DNA from: Arthrobacter sp. Soil782
GTDB lineage: Bacteria > Actinomycetota > Actinomycetes > Actinomycetales > Micrococcaceae
Direction of reading: 5' to 3'
NCBI RefSeq assembly: GCF_001428435.1
Contig: NZ_LMSO01000001.1
Coordinates: forward strand, 1,406,653-1,470,652
DNA: 64,000 bases
Shown: in pieces, positions 9,263 to 17,333 of the stretch
How positions within the stretch are numbered: position 1 is the stretch's first letter
Layout: each line of letters opens with the position of its first letter
Program-made: the position numbers and the translations under genes
Notes under the pieces: generated by a model
Seen by the model: only the letters and a program-made list of their open reading frames with translations
Databases searched by the model: none
What the model was told of the DNA's origin: nothing

Positions 9263-9384
9263 AGGATTTACGACCGTAATCAAACAGTGATACCGGTCAA
9301 ACGTATGCCATGGCAGGGCGCACCGAGCAGCGCGCTCAGCAGGCCTGCCGGGAGCTGCGCCGGAGCGATCGCGAGTGTTTGTGC

Positions 9385-9411
9385 AAAAGGCACGCAACAG
9401 AAGCGTTGCGT
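9385..9411 (-). terminator. Terminator of the carotenoid operon
   Basis: Eleven bases past the crtEb stop, the minus strand reads ACGCAAC, a 6-base loop, GTTGCGT (plus 9392-9411), then a CCTTTT tract. Perfect 7-bp stem with a short T-run: an intrinsic terminator. Confidence 0.7.
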
Positions 9412-9421
9412 TATTGCCGAG

Positions 9422-10285
9422 TCAGCGGATTACCGCGTACCAGATGAGCAGCATCGTCACGAAGAACCCGGTGACATAGTTCAGCCACAGGAACCGTTCC
9501 CAACCGCGGTGGGCGAGCTCGGCGCCGTCGTCCTCCAGGGAAGCAAAGGGGACGATATTGACCACATACAGCAGAACCAGGAAGGAGGCCAGCGGTCCAG
9601 GCCACGGGGTGAAGAGCAGGAGAGCACCGCTGACCAGATAGGAGGCGATGGCAAACCTCACGGTCGCCCGGCCACCGGTCACCGTCGCAATGGAAGCAAT
9701 ACCCCCGGCCCGGTCTGCGACGACGTCCTGCACCGCACCGAACGCCTGGCTCGCCACGCCCCACAGGAAAAACGAGGCCAGCAGTGCCCACAGCGCCGGC
9801 GTGAACTCGGCCTGCGCCAGCACCAGCCCATAGACCGCCGGGCTGACAAAGTGCGTGCTCGAGGTGATTGAGTCCAGGAAGGGACGTTCCTTGAAGCGGA
9901 GCTTGGGCGCGCTGTACGCGATCACCGCGAAGACGCTGACGGCCAGCACCAGCCAAGACAACGGCCCGCCCAAAAGAACCAGCGCAGCGAGGAACGGCAC
10001 GTTCGTGGCGATCGCCGCGCGAAGGGTGATCGCGTGCATGGTCCGGTCAAGCACGGCCCCTTCCACACCCCCCTTGCGGGGATTGCGGAGGTCCGACTCG
10101 TAGTCGAACACGTCATTGATCCCGTACATCGCCAGGTTATAGGGGATGAGGAAGTAGAGGGTTCCAATCATCCAGGCGAGGTCGATCTGCCCGGCGGTCA
10201 ACAGGTAGGCGGCCGCAAACGGGAACGCAGTGTTTACCCAGGACAGCGGGCGCGAGGACACCAGCAGGGTGCGGAGAGTCTTCAT
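9422..10285 (-). CDS. crtEb: Lycopene elongase / C50 carotenoid prenyltransferase
   Basis: A 287-residue UbiA-family membrane prenyltransferase. The first Asp-rich motif is NDVFDYESD (57-65) and the second is QDVVADRAGG near residue 187; these bind Mg2+ and prenyl diphosphate. About eight hydrophobic segments. In the C50 pathway this enzyme adds one C5 unit to each end of lycopene, giving flavuxanthin. Last gene of the crt operon, its ATG overlapping the crtYf stop (ATGA). Ubiquinone/menaquinone-type UbiA enzymes are excluded by the context and by RPLSWVNTAFPFAAAYL, typical of carotenoid elongases. Confidence 0.92.
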   Translation of the reverse strand: MKTLRTLLVSSRPLSWVNTAFPFAAAYLLTAGQIDLAWMIGTLYFLIPYNLAMYGINDVFDYESDLRNPRKGGVEGAVLDRTMHAITLRAAIATNVPFLAALVLLGGPLSWLVLAVSVFAVIAYSAPKLRFKERPFLDSITSSTHFVSPAVYGLVLAQAEFTPALWALLASFFLWGVASQAFGAVQDVVADRAGGIASIATVTGGRATVRFAIASYLVSGALLLFTPWPGPLASFLVLLYVVNIVPFASLEDDGAELAHRGWERFLWLNYVTGFFVTMLLIWYAVIR

Positions 10286-10605
10286 GGCTGCCGCTTCCCA
10301 GCCCGTTTACCCAGCAGAATCCACAGCGCGGGCAGCAGGAGCACGGCCGCCACGGGATAGGCGAAGTCTTCAATCGGAGCGAACCCGATGTAGACGCCGG
10401 AGATCAGCTCCTCGGAGTAACTGAAGAGCCCGAACGCAATCATCATGCTGTCGAACACGGCGGTCAAAACCAGTACGACGACGGCGGCAGCACCTGCCGC
10501 AGCGAGCGCAGTCCTGCGCCTGCCGCCTTTCAATGCAGCCGCGGCCAGACCGCCGACAACGAGCGCCGGAAGAAGGAACACGGCGTTGAGAGCCCAGTAG
10601 GTCAC
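10282..10605 (-). CDS. crtYf: C50 carotenoid epsilon-cyclase subunit
   Basis: A 107-residue protein with three hydrophobic segments and the lycopene-cyclase-domain signature near IGFAPIEDFAYP. It acts as a heterodimer with the CrtYe product to cyclise flavuxanthin ends. The start is a GTG (VTYWALNAVFLLP) because a strong GGGAGGG ribosome site precedes it and it overlaps the crtYe stop as GTGA; the longer open frame upstream is read-through of the crtYe region. Size fits the small CrtYf subunits. Epsilon specificity is inferred from the Corynebacterium-like gene order; gamma (sarcinaxanthin-type) activity cannot be excluded. Confidence 0.88.
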   Translation of the reverse strand: MTYWALNAVFLLPALVVGGLAAAALKGGRRRTALAAAGAAAVVVLVLTAVFDSMMIAFGLFSYSEELISGVYIGFAPIEDFAYPVAAVLLLPALWILLGKRAGKRQP

Positions 10606-10967
10606 GATTGCCCTCCCGGCTCGTCCGACAGTTCCCGTGCAGCTAAGGAACTGCCGCTGCGCTCCCCGAAGATGCGCCGGAACCACAGGAACAGGTTCAT
10701 GACCAGGTAACACAGGAAGGCGAGGAAGATCGGTTCCTCCAGGGGCAACTCGGGCGCGAGCATCACTCCCGTCATCGCTGCGGTACCCCGGTAGAAGATC
10801 CCCAGCGCGATCCCGGCGAGGTCCCACATGAGGAAGAACAGCACTCCCGTGACAAGAACGGCAGCGGCCCGGCGGGCGTCGTGCCAGAAGAACAGGCGCA
10901 GACGTTGGTCGAGAAGCACCATGCAGCCCAATGAAACCAGGAGGAACAGCAGGTAGGCAGCGCCCAT
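10602..10967 (-). CDS. crtYe: C50 carotenoid epsilon-cyclase subunit
   Basis: A 121-residue membrane protein with three hydrophobic segments and the PELPLEEPIFLAFLCY signature of lycopene-cyclase domain proteins (E-E-P region near 85). Partner of CrtYf; both small subunits are needed for ring formation. Start ATG (MGAAYLLFLL) shares one base with the crtI stop (TGATG). The upstream open frame of about 110 codons is antisense/alternative-frame read-through of crtI and was trimmed. Confidence 0.88.
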   Translation of the reverse strand: MGAAYLLFLLVSLGCMVLLDQRLRLFFWHDARRAAAVLVTGVLFFLMWDLAGIALGIFYRGTAAMTGVMLAPELPLEEPIFLAFLCYLVMNLFLWFRRIFGERSGSSLAARELSDEPGGQS

Positions 10968-12574
10968 CAGTTGACCGTGGTTTCGCGGACCTTGCCGGCC
11001 CCCAGCGGCACGGGAAGCGGACCGGTGCTCAAATCCCGGCGCAGCCGCTTGATCACCAGTTCGGCGCTGATCAGGCACATCGGGATCCCGATCCCGGGGA
11101 TGGTGGAACCGCCCGCGTAGTAGAGGCCCTGGACCTTGCGGCTGATGTTGCCCGCCCGGAAGAACGCGCTTTGCTGCAGCGTGTGGGCAGGGCCCAACGA
11201 TGTGCCCTTCCACGAGTGGTAGTCGCGCTCGAAGTCCGCCGGGCCGTAGCTGCGCCGGAGTACAATGCGGTCCGCGAGGTCCGGGATGCCTGCCCACTCG
11301 CTCAGCTGTTGGATAACAGCATCAGCGACGCGCTCGATGCGCTCGCCGCCCGCACCTCCCAGGCTGGGATCCGCCGGGATCGGGACCAGGACAAAGACGT
11401 TCTCGTGTCCCTCCGGAGCCACGGTGGGATCCGTGGCGCTGGGCTTACACACATACATGGACGCGGGAGTGGGAATGAAAGGAGTCCGTCCGAAGATCGC
11501 GCGGAAGTTCTCCTCCCAGTTCCCGGTGAACAGCAGTGTGTGGTGCTGCAGTTCCGGCAGCCCGCCGCGGACGCCCAGGTAGAGCAGCAGGGCGCTGGGC
11601 CCGGCGGTGCTGCGGTTCCAGTACCGCTGCGGGTAGGTCTGCAGCTCGCGAGGGAGCAGCGTGGTTTCGGTGTGGTGGAGATCAGCTGCGGAGACGACGA
11701 CGTCGGCCGCGATGGTGCGCTCCCTCCCGTCAGCGGAGCGGTAGCTCACCCCACGGACGGCCGCGGGTCGCTTGCGGGAGGCCGTCGCAGTGGTCTCGAT
11801 CGCGGTGACCTCGGCGCTCGTGGTGATGGTGACGCCGGCATTCCGGGCCAGGCCGTCCAGCGCGTCCACCAGCCGGGTGAACCCGCCCATGGGGTAGAGC
11901 ACGCCGTCGTCGAGGTCCAGGTGGCTCATCAGGTGGTACATGCTGGGCGCGGTGAACGGGGAGGTCCCGAGGAACACTGCAGGGTACTCGAGGATCTGCT
12001 GCAGGCGCGGGTCGCTCACATAGCGGCGGGCGTAGTTGTGGAGCGGTTCCAGCAGCAGCCGGCCGAGCCGCGGCAGGCGCCCGAGCACGTCCGGTGTCAA
12101 CAGCGAAGTGAACGATTCGAAGGTGGAGTAGAGAAACCGGCGCGTGGCCATGGTGTAGGTGTCCGCAGCGGAATCAAGGTACTGCTCCAGCCTTGCGCCG
12201 GCACCCGGTTCGAGCCGCTCGAAGAGCTCCACCACCCGGTGCCGCTCGGCGGGGACATCGACGGGTTCCGGATACCCCTCGGACAGGAGCCGGTAGCCCG
12301 GATCGAGTTTCACGAGGTCCAACTGCTCATCGGCCGAGGTGCCCAGCAGCCGGAAGTAGTGGTCGATCACCTCGGGCATGAGGTACCAGGAGGGCCCGGC
12401 GTCAAACCGGAAGCCGTCCTCGCTCCAGGAGCCGGCCCTGCCGCCCACGGCGTCCTGCTTTTCCAGCACGGTGACGGAGTGGCCTTCGGTGGCCAGCAGC
12501 GCTGCGGTTGCCAGTCCGCTGATGCCGCCACCGATGACGACGACAGCGCGTCCGGACGGTGTGCGTGCTTTCAC
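10967..12574 (-). CDS. crtI: Phytoene desaturase (lycopene-forming)
   Basis: A 535-residue FAD enzyme of the CrtI family. The dinucleotide fold VVIGGGISGLATAAL starts at about residue 11, followed by EKQDAVGGRAGSW; the C-terminal FAD motif is YYAGGSTIPGIGIPMCLISA. It converts phytoene to lycopene, membrane-associated. Coupled to crtB by a 4-base overlap and to crtYe by TGATG. The long opposite-strand frame covering this gene is an artefact of GC-rich codon use. Confidence 0.95.
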   Translation of the reverse strand: MKARTPSGRAVVVIGGGISGLATAALLATEGHSVTVLEKQDAVGGRAGSWSEDGFRFDAGPSWYLMPEVIDHYFRLLGTSADEQLDLVKLDPGYRLLSEGYPEPVDVPAERHRVVELFERLEPGAGARLEQYLDSAADTYTMATRRFLYSTFESFTSLLTPDVLGRLPRLGRLLLEPLHNYARRYVSDPRLQQILEYPAVFLGTSPFTAPSMYHLMSHLDLDDGVLYPMGGFTRLVDALDGLARNAGVTITTSAEVTAIETTATASRKRPAAVRGVSYRSADGRERTIAADVVVSAADLHHTETTLLPRELQTYPQRYWNRSTAGPSALLLYLGVRGGLPELQHHTLLFTGNWEENFRAIFGRTPFIPTPASMYVCKPSATDPTVAPEGHENVFVLVPIPADPSLGGAGGERIERVADAVIQQLSEWAGIPDLADRIVLRRSYGPADFERDYHSWKGTSLGPAHTLQQSAFFRAGNISRKVQGLYYAGGSTIPGIGIPMCLISAELVIKRLRRDLSTGPLPVPLGAGKVRETTVN

Positions 12575-13485
12575 TGCGCCTCCACGCGGGACGAATCCGG
12601 CCTGGAGGGTTCCAGTCCGCGCTTGCCGGTGAGGACAGCGGCCGCGATGCGCAGCTTCACCGTGTTGGGCACGCTGATCCGCGTGCGCATCAGTTCTGAG
12701 GCAGGAGTCACGCGGATGCGCGCGGCCAGTTCGGCGAAGAGTTCCTGTGCCAGGGCCACGGCCCGTCGGCTGGACGGGGGTAACCCGCGAAGCACGGCAC
12801 GGGATTCGCTCAGATCGTGTTCGATGTCAGCAAGCAACCGTTCCTTGTGCGCCTCATCGAAGTAGTCGGGGGAGACTTCCGGGAAGTAGCTGCGGCCAAG
12901 CGACTCGAAATCCTCGGCGAGGTCCCGAAGGAAGTTGACCTTCTGGAAGGCTGCGCCGAGGTGCCGGGCGCCGCGCTCGAGCTTCTTCGTTTCCGTGGCG
13001 CTCACCGCGTGCCCGTCGAGGAAGCACTTCAGGCACATCAGCCCGACTACTTCCGCGGATCCGTAGACGTACACGGCGAAGGACTCAGGGGTGTGTTCCG
13101 CCTGCTCCAGGTCCGCGCGCATGGAGGCAAAGAATGGGCGAGTGAGGTCAGTGCCGATCCCGGTGCGGCGGGCGGTATGGGCAAAAGCGTGGACCACCAG
13201 GTTGGTGCTGTACCCGGTATCCAGTGCGCGTTCCGTTTCGCGTTCGAAGTCGTCAAGCTGGCGCCGGGTGTCCTCAGGAGTCAATCCCGCGGCGGAGGTG
13301 ACGCCGTCGACAATTTCATCAGCAACCCGCACCAGCGCGTACACGGACTCCACCTGCCGGCGCACGCTGCCCTCGAACAGCCGTGAAGCCAACCCGAAGG
13401 AGGTCGAGTAGGAGCGCAGCACTACGGCGGAGGACTTCAGTGCAGCAGCCGTGTAGTCAGCAAGCGCATCGCGGTCCCGGCTCAC
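12571..13485 (-). CDS. crtB: Phytoene synthase
   Basis: A 304-residue squalene/phytoene synthase. The two Asp-rich motifs are DEIVD (56-60) and NFLRDLAEDFESLGR near 190, which coordinate Mg2+ for head-to-head joining of two geranylgeranyl diphosphates. RSYFP after the second motif is a family mark. Start ATG overlaps crtE stop by 4 bases and its own stop overlaps crtI by 4 bases. Confidence 0.95.
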   Translation of the reverse strand: MSRDRDALADYTAAALKSSAVVLRSYSTSFGLASRLFEGSVRRQVESVYALVRVADEIVDGVTSAAGLTPEDTRRQLDDFERETERALDTGYSTNLVVHAFAHTARRTGIGTDLTRPFFASMRADLEQAEHTPESFAVYVYGSAEVVGLMCLKCFLDGHAVSATETKKLERGARHLGAAFQKVNFLRDLAEDFESLGRSYFPEVSPDYFDEAHKERLLADIEHDLSESRAVLRGLPPSSRRAVALAQELFAELAARIRVTPASELMRTRISVPNTVKLRIAAAVLTGKRGLEPSRPDSSRVEAQ

Positions 13486-14567
13486 GCCCGAACCCTTTCG
13501 CTGACGACATCGGAGATGGGCGCCAGACCGTCACGCAGGGCCTGCGGCACATACGGTTCCACGAGGGCCTGCAGCGCGCGTTCGGTCAGGTCGGCGGCGA
13601 GACGGGTGGCCTGGTCACGCGCCCCCGATTCGATCAGCAGCTCTCGGACCTCCGCCGCTCCGGTCGCGGTCAGGTCCGGATCCGCCAGCAGGGCCGCGAT
13701 CCGGGGCCACTGCGGCTGGGCCGCCGCATAGGAGATCAGTGCAGTACGTTTACCCTCGCGCAGGTCACTCCAGCCGACTTTGCCCGTGCGGCTCTCATCG
13801 CCGAAGACGCCGATCAGGTCATCAGCCACCTGGTACGCAATCCCGATGCAGCGGCCAAACTCTCCCAGCGCGTTCACCAGCAGGTCATCGCCGCCGGCAA
13901 GCACCGCACCGGCCTGCAGCGGCGCTTCGAAGGAGTACACAGCAGTTTTCAGCCGCGCCATGTCGAGCACTTCCTCAACAGGCTGCGGCGTTGGATCAAA
14001 AGGAGCTAGCACATCAAGTAGTTCGCCGGCCGCGGACGCAAAGATGGCTTCGTCGAGAAGATCTCCCAAGCGCTGCCGGGTAGCGAGGTCTGTGTCCACC
14101 TCGCCGAGCAGCCGGTAGGCGTTGGACAGCGCCAAATCACCGGCAATCACTCCCACGGACAGCCCGGCGTGCTCGGCGCGCGAGGGACTGCTTCCCTGTG
14201 CAGCCGCGAGGTTGCGGTACGTCCCTGACACGTTGGGGATTCCGCGGCGGGCAAAGTCCCGGTCCACGACGTCGTCATGCACAATCAGCGAGGTGTGGAG
14301 GAGTTCGAAGGATGCAGCGACGGTGGCCGCGGTGGTCCTTTCAGTGCCGCCCAGCAGGCTGTAGACAGTCATTACGAGGCGGGGGCGGAACCGCTTGCCT
14401 CCCACGGTGCACGTTTCGAGGTGCTCCCACATGGTGCGGTAATCGGGGTGCATCGCTTCGGCGCGTGATTTGGACCGGGCGAAGAAGGACGTCAGGACGT
14501 CATCCACCAGCTGGCTGTCGGTGGATCCAGCCAGTGTGATCTCCTTGTCCATAGGTAAAGTAAACAC
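13482..14567 (-). CDS. crtE: Geranylgeranyl diphosphate synthase
   Basis: A 361-residue all-helical polyprenyl synthase that makes C20 diphosphate from IPP and DMAPP/FPP. First Asp-rich motif DDVVD (98-102), GGKRFRPRL upstream binding IPP, second motif DDLIGVFGD near 260. First gene of the crt operon. The annotated start is GTG at 14567 with a weak GGGTGA ahead; an ATG five codons in (14552, MDKEITLAG) is an equally good start and would sit 6 bases after a TTTACT box, fitting leaderless initiation. Only 20 or 35 bases separate it from idi on the other strand. Confidence 0.93.
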   Translation of the reverse strand: MFTLPMDKEITLAGSTDSQLVDDVLTSFFARSKSRAEAMHPDYRTMWEHLETCTVGGKRFRPRLVMTVYSLLGGTERTTAATVAASFELLHTSLIVHDDVVDRDFARRGIPNVSGTYRNLAAAQGSSPSRAEHAGLSVGVIAGDLALSNAYRLLGEVDTDLATRQRLGDLLDEAIFASAAGELLDVLAPFDPTPQPVEEVLDMARLKTAVYSFEAPLQAGAVLAGGDDLLVNALGEFGRCIGIAYQVADDLIGVFGDESRTGKVGWSDLREGKRTALISYAAAQPQWPRIAALLADPDLTATGAAEVRELLIESGARDQATRLAADLTERALQALVEPYVPQALRDGLAPISDVVSERVRA

Positions 14568-14587
14568 GCGTCACCCATTGGAGGGAA
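14552..14587. promoter_or_regulatory. Compact crtE-idi divergent control region
   Basis: The start codons of crtE and idi are separated by 20 bases (GTG start) or 35 bases (ATG start). Within this, GTTTACTTTA on the minus strand and its complement TAAAGTAAAC can act as -10 boxes for opposite directions. idi has a strong GGAGGGAA ribosome site (14580-14587). The crt and idi promoters must therefore overlap each other or the opposite gene's first codons. Confidence 0.5.
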
Positions 14588-15130
14588 ATGAACCGCACCG
14601 CAGAGCTGGTTGTCTTGGCGGCTGACGACGGAACGCCCGTTGGGACGGCGGACAAGGCGACGGTCCATTCGACCTCCACCCCGCTGCATCTGGCCTTCTC
14701 GACGCACGTGTATGACGACGCCGGCCGCATCCTCCTTACGCGCCGCGCGCTGTCCAAGCGCACCTGGCCGGGCGTGTGGACCAACTCCTTCTGCGGCCAC
14801 CCGGGCCCGGGTGAGGCAACCGAGGATGCCGTGGCGCGCCGCGCGGATCACGAGCTGGGGCTGCGCCTTGATCTGATTGAGCTACGGCTTCCGGACTTCC
14901 GGTACCGGGCTGTGGATGCCTCGGGCGTGGTGGAAAACGAGATCTGCCCCGTTTACACGGCACGCGCGGTTTCCCCGGTGAGCCCCCGCGAGGACGAGGT
15001 GATGCAGGTGCAGTGGGCGGACCCGCTGCAGCTCACCGCGGCCGTTGCCGCCGCACCCTGGGCCTTCAGCCCGTGGCTGACCCTGCAGTTGCCGCTGCTC
15101 TACCCGGAGCGGTTCGCCGCCTCCGTCTGA
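14588..15130 (+). CDS. idi: Isopentenyl-diphosphate delta-isomerase (type I)
   Basis: A 180-residue Nudix-fold isomerase interconverting IPP and DMAPP. Motifs: TNSFCGHPGPGE with the catalytic Cys near 67, the Nudix-like Glu-rich helix (EDAVARRADHELGL) and VENEICPVY with the second catalytic Glu near 117. Divergent from crtE; supplies the DMAPP needed both for GGPP and, in C50 synthesis, for the two extra prenyl groups. Confidence 0.95.
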   Translation: MNRTAELVVLAADDGTPVGTADKATVHSTSTPLHLAFSTHVYDDAGRILLTRRALSKRTWPGVWTNSFCGHPGPGEATEDAVARRADHELGLRLDLIELRLPDFRYRAVDASGVVENEICPVYTARAVSPVSPREDEVMQVQWADPLQLTAAVAAAPWAFSPWLTLQLPLLYPERFAASV

Positions 15131-15150
15131 CGGCTGTTCTATGCAGAAGG

Positions 15151-15909
15151 TCAGCGGTGCTCTGTCCGACGACGCCGCTCCCGGCCCGCGCTGATTGCTT
15201 GCCTCCAGCGCTCCCACGGCGGAGCCAGCCGCCAGTGGAGCGCCAGCGTGTGAAAGGCGCGGCGGAAGCGCCGGCGGCCGGCAGCCCCGCCGGCCAGTGA
15301 GCGGGCCGAGATCCCCACTTTGAGGGAGCGGTCGTACGCCGTGCGCTGCGAAGGGTCGAGCGCGAAGCCCAGATCGACGTCGTCGTGGACGTCCGGATCC
15401 CGGCGATGGATCCGCGAACGCACGCTCTCCCAGTCCGCGCGCCGGAAGGCGCAGTTCGAGCCGAACGGCGGCCAGTGGGCCATGGCGAGCCCCATAGAGA
15501 CGAAGTACGCCTGCATATAAGCAAGGTTGGCCAGCCACGCACGGAGGGGTCCGGCGTCGTAAAAGTTTCCGGGACCGGTCAGTACGGCGAGGTCGGGTTC
15601 CGCAGCGAAGCGGTTCGCGATGCGTTGAAGCCAGTCCGTAGGCGGGAGTGTGTCCGCGTCGCAGCGGACGATGATGCTGCCGAGCGCGGCGTCGTAGCCG
15701 GCGGAAGCAGCAGCGGCGATTCCGGGCACTGGCTCCGTCAGCACGCGGGCGCCGAGCCGGGCAGCTATCTCCGCGCTGTTGTCGGTGGAGTTGTTGTCCA
15801 CCACGATGACCTCCAGCGGGGCCACTGTCTGCGCGGCGAGTGCTTCGAGGCAGCGAGTCAGGGGACCGGCGTCGTCCTTGCAGGGAATCACCACGGACAG
15901 GGACGGCAT
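15151..15909 (-). CDS. Family 2 glycosyltransferase
   Basis: A 252-residue GT-A enzyme: VVIPCKDDAGPL at the N-terminus, VIVVDNNSTDNS, and the metal-binding DAD within IVRCDADTLPP near residue 90. No membrane segment. It is the third gene of an operon with a membrane protein and an XRE regulator (gap 9 bases) and ends 20 bases from the end of idi. Its place beside a C50-carotenoid cluster suggests glycosylation of decaprenoxanthin, which is known as mono- and diglucoside in related bacteria. This is inference; cell-envelope glycan synthesis is the alternative. Confidence 0.8.
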   Translation of the reverse strand: MPSLSVVIPCKDDAGPLTRCLEALAAQTVAPLEVIVVDNNSTDNSAEIAARLGARVLTEPVPGIAAAASAGYDAALGSIIVRCDADTLPPTDWLQRIANRFAAEPDLAVLTGPGNFYDAGPLRAWLANLAYMQAYFVSMGLAMAHWPPFGSNCAFRRADWESVRSRIHRRDPDVHDDVDLGFALDPSQRTAYDRSLKVGISARSLAGGAAGRRRFRRAFHTLALHWRLAPPWERWRQAISAGRERRRRTEHR

Positions 15910-15918
15910 GTGCTGATC

Positions 15919-16140
15919 CTAGCCGCCGCCTACAGTTCTATCGGTGTCGTCTCCAGGGAAGAAGAGATCCTCGATGGTGCAGCCGAAGATCGCGGCCAGC
16001 CGGAATGCCAGCGGCAGGGAGGGATCAAACCGGCCGCGTTCGATGGAGATGATGGTCTGGCGCGAGACGCCCAGTTCATCGGCGAGCCGCTGTTGGGACC
16101 ACGCCAACCGCTGGCGGGACTCATGGACAGAGTTGCGCAC
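15919..16140 (-). CDS. XRE-family helix-turn-helix regulator
   Basis: A 73-residue single-domain DNA-binding protein starting at GTG (VRNSVHESRQ). The HTH is LAWSQQRLADELGVSRQT followed by ISIERGRFDPSLPLAF, the YozG/XRE pattern common in small regulators paired with a membrane protein. The GTG lies one base after the stop of the membrane-protein gene; an overlapping ATG in another frame gives no HTH. Probably controls its own operon, possibly through the dyad upstream of the first gene. Confidence 0.8.
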   Translation of the reverse strand: MRNSVHESRQRLAWSQQRLADELGVSRQTIISIERGRFDPSLPLAFRLAAIFGCTIEDLFFPGDDTDRTVGGG

Positions 16141-16141
16141 A

Positions 16142-16603
16142 TCAGCCCTTGCGTTGGAGGACCAGGTAGCGGATGCCGAAGGAGGCAAAGCACGCGAGCA
16201 CAACAGCGGGAAGGACAAGCTTGAGGTCGACGGGAAAGTCTGCGGGAATGAACGCAAGGATGGTCGCGCCCGCTCCGGCGAGCAGGATGAGGTCGGTGAA
16301 CGCGCCGGCGGCCGCACGGTCATACCATCCGGATTCAACGGATTCCTCCGGCCGGTCGGCGGCACCCTTGATGGTGCCGCGGTCCACCACGATGGCGTAG
16401 ACGAGGGCAACCAACGGCAGGGCCAGGCAAAAGGCAAAGACCACGCCGCCAAGCATCGGGTTAGATTCGGTGACGCCCATTGCAGCCGCGACCACCCCGA
16501 GCGCTGCCGCTAGGGCCAGCCCGGCGGGAATGGCTACCCCCAGCGCCGGGAAACCGCCCCTTTTTGTGGTGCCCCACGGTGTGCGTACCTGTTGATCGTG
16601 CAT
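16142..16603 (-). CDS. Four-segment membrane protein of an XRE-linked operon
   Basis: A 153-residue protein with four hydrophobic segments (about 21-43, 50-71, 100-120, 125-145) and an acidic loop after segment two (DRPEESVESGW). No recognised enzyme motif. Start at MHDQQVRTPWG after a GGAGGGG ribosome site; an upstream in-frame ATG lies in the promoter. Its stop is one base from the XRE start. Membrane-protein/XRE pairs are common in Gram-positive bacteria and generally of unknown function; a sensor or an anti-regulator role is possible but unproven. Confidence 0.7.
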   Translation of the reverse strand: MHDQQVRTPWGTTKRGGFPALGVAIPAGLALAAALGVVAAAMGVTESNPMLGGVVFAFCLALPLVALVYAIVVDRGTIKGAADRPEESVESGWYDRAAAGAFTDLILLAGAGATILAFIPADFPVDLKLVLPAVVLACFASFGIRYLVLQRKG

Positions 16604-16617
16604 TGGTTCCCCTCCAT

Positions 16618-16671
16618 CATGTAAACCTTGCTTCACATGACAAGTTTGCTTTACATGCTGTCGACTGTCAA
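16618..16671 (-). promoter_or_regulatory. Promoter/operator of the membrane protein-XRE-GT2 operon
   Basis: On the minus strand a perfect TTGACA -35 (plus 16666-16671) is followed by a weak CAAACT at 17 bases. The region between carries CATGTAAA (16618-16625) and TTTACATG (16650-16657) as inverted repeats 24 bases apart, plus a third CACATGA at the centre. The repeats straddle the -10 and leader, a good place for autorepression by the XRE protein. Confidence 0.5.
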
Positions 16672-16748
16672 GCGCCATTCACTGCCAGGCAGGGGCGCTT
16701 TGGAAGGCCTCACGCACAGCGCGCAACGCGGCCAGTAGGCTTGAGTTC

Positions 16749-17333
16749 ATGATCGCCGACCTCATCCGACGGCCGGCCACGCACGCCGAAGTCGCAGCGG
16801 ACGGCGTGCGGGCTGCAGCCGTACTAAGCACCATCGTGATGGTGTTCTGGTGGGGGCCGGTGGACGTAGCCGTGTTCTTCCTCGCGCTCGGTGGGCTCAC
16901 GTTGTCCCGCTATGCCCGTCCGCACCCGGTGTTCGATGCGGTGTACGGGTGCGCGCTGCTCTTCGCATGCTGGAGCAGCGTCCTGAATGTGTACGAACTG
17001 ATTGCCTGGTGGGACCTGCTGGTGCACTGCGTCTGCACCGGGCCGGTGGCCGGCATGGCGTACGTGCTTGGATCGCACCTGCAGGTCTTGCCCGCCGCCG
17101 GCCACGGACGCCGGAACCGCGTGGGTGTGGTGCTGCAGGTGGTGCTCCTCGGCATGGCGCTCAGCGTCCTGTGGGAATTCGCCGAGTGGGCCGGTGATGC
17201 CTGGGTCACCGAGGACATCTACGTAACCTATGCGGACACCATGGGCGACCTCGCCGTTGCCACCCTCGGGTCACTCGCGGCGGGGATTCTGCTCGTAGCG
17301 CTCAGCCGCCCGCGCGTCCGGTCCTACCAGTAG
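16749..17333 (+). CDS. DUF2238/YjdF-like membrane protein
   Basis: A 194-residue integral membrane protein with about six hydrophobic segments. Conserved polar marks in membrane positions are WWDLLVHCVCTG, LWEFAEWAGD and YADTMGDLAVATLGS, the D-H...E-E...D-D pattern of DUF2238 (YjdF-type) proteins, which may bind a metal or substrate in the membrane. Function is not established for the family. Its end overlaps the end of the opposite GH76-like gene by 32 bases. Confidence 0.75.
   Translation: MIADLIRRPATHAEVAADGVRAAAVLSTIVMVFWWGPVDVAVFFLALGGLTLSRYARPHPVFDAVYGCALLFACWSSVLNVYELIAWWDLLVHCVCTGPVAGMAYVLGSHLQVLPAAGHGRRNRVGVVLQVVLLGMALSVLWEFAEWAGDAWVTEDIYVTYADTMGDLAVATLGSLAAGILLVALSRPRVRSYQ

Noticed and set aside
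10931-12865. Plus-strand open frame of 644 codons opposite crtI and crtB
   Set aside because: Antisense shadow of two certain genes in GC-rich DNA; no domain, low-complexity Arg/Gly/Gln composition and no ribosome site.
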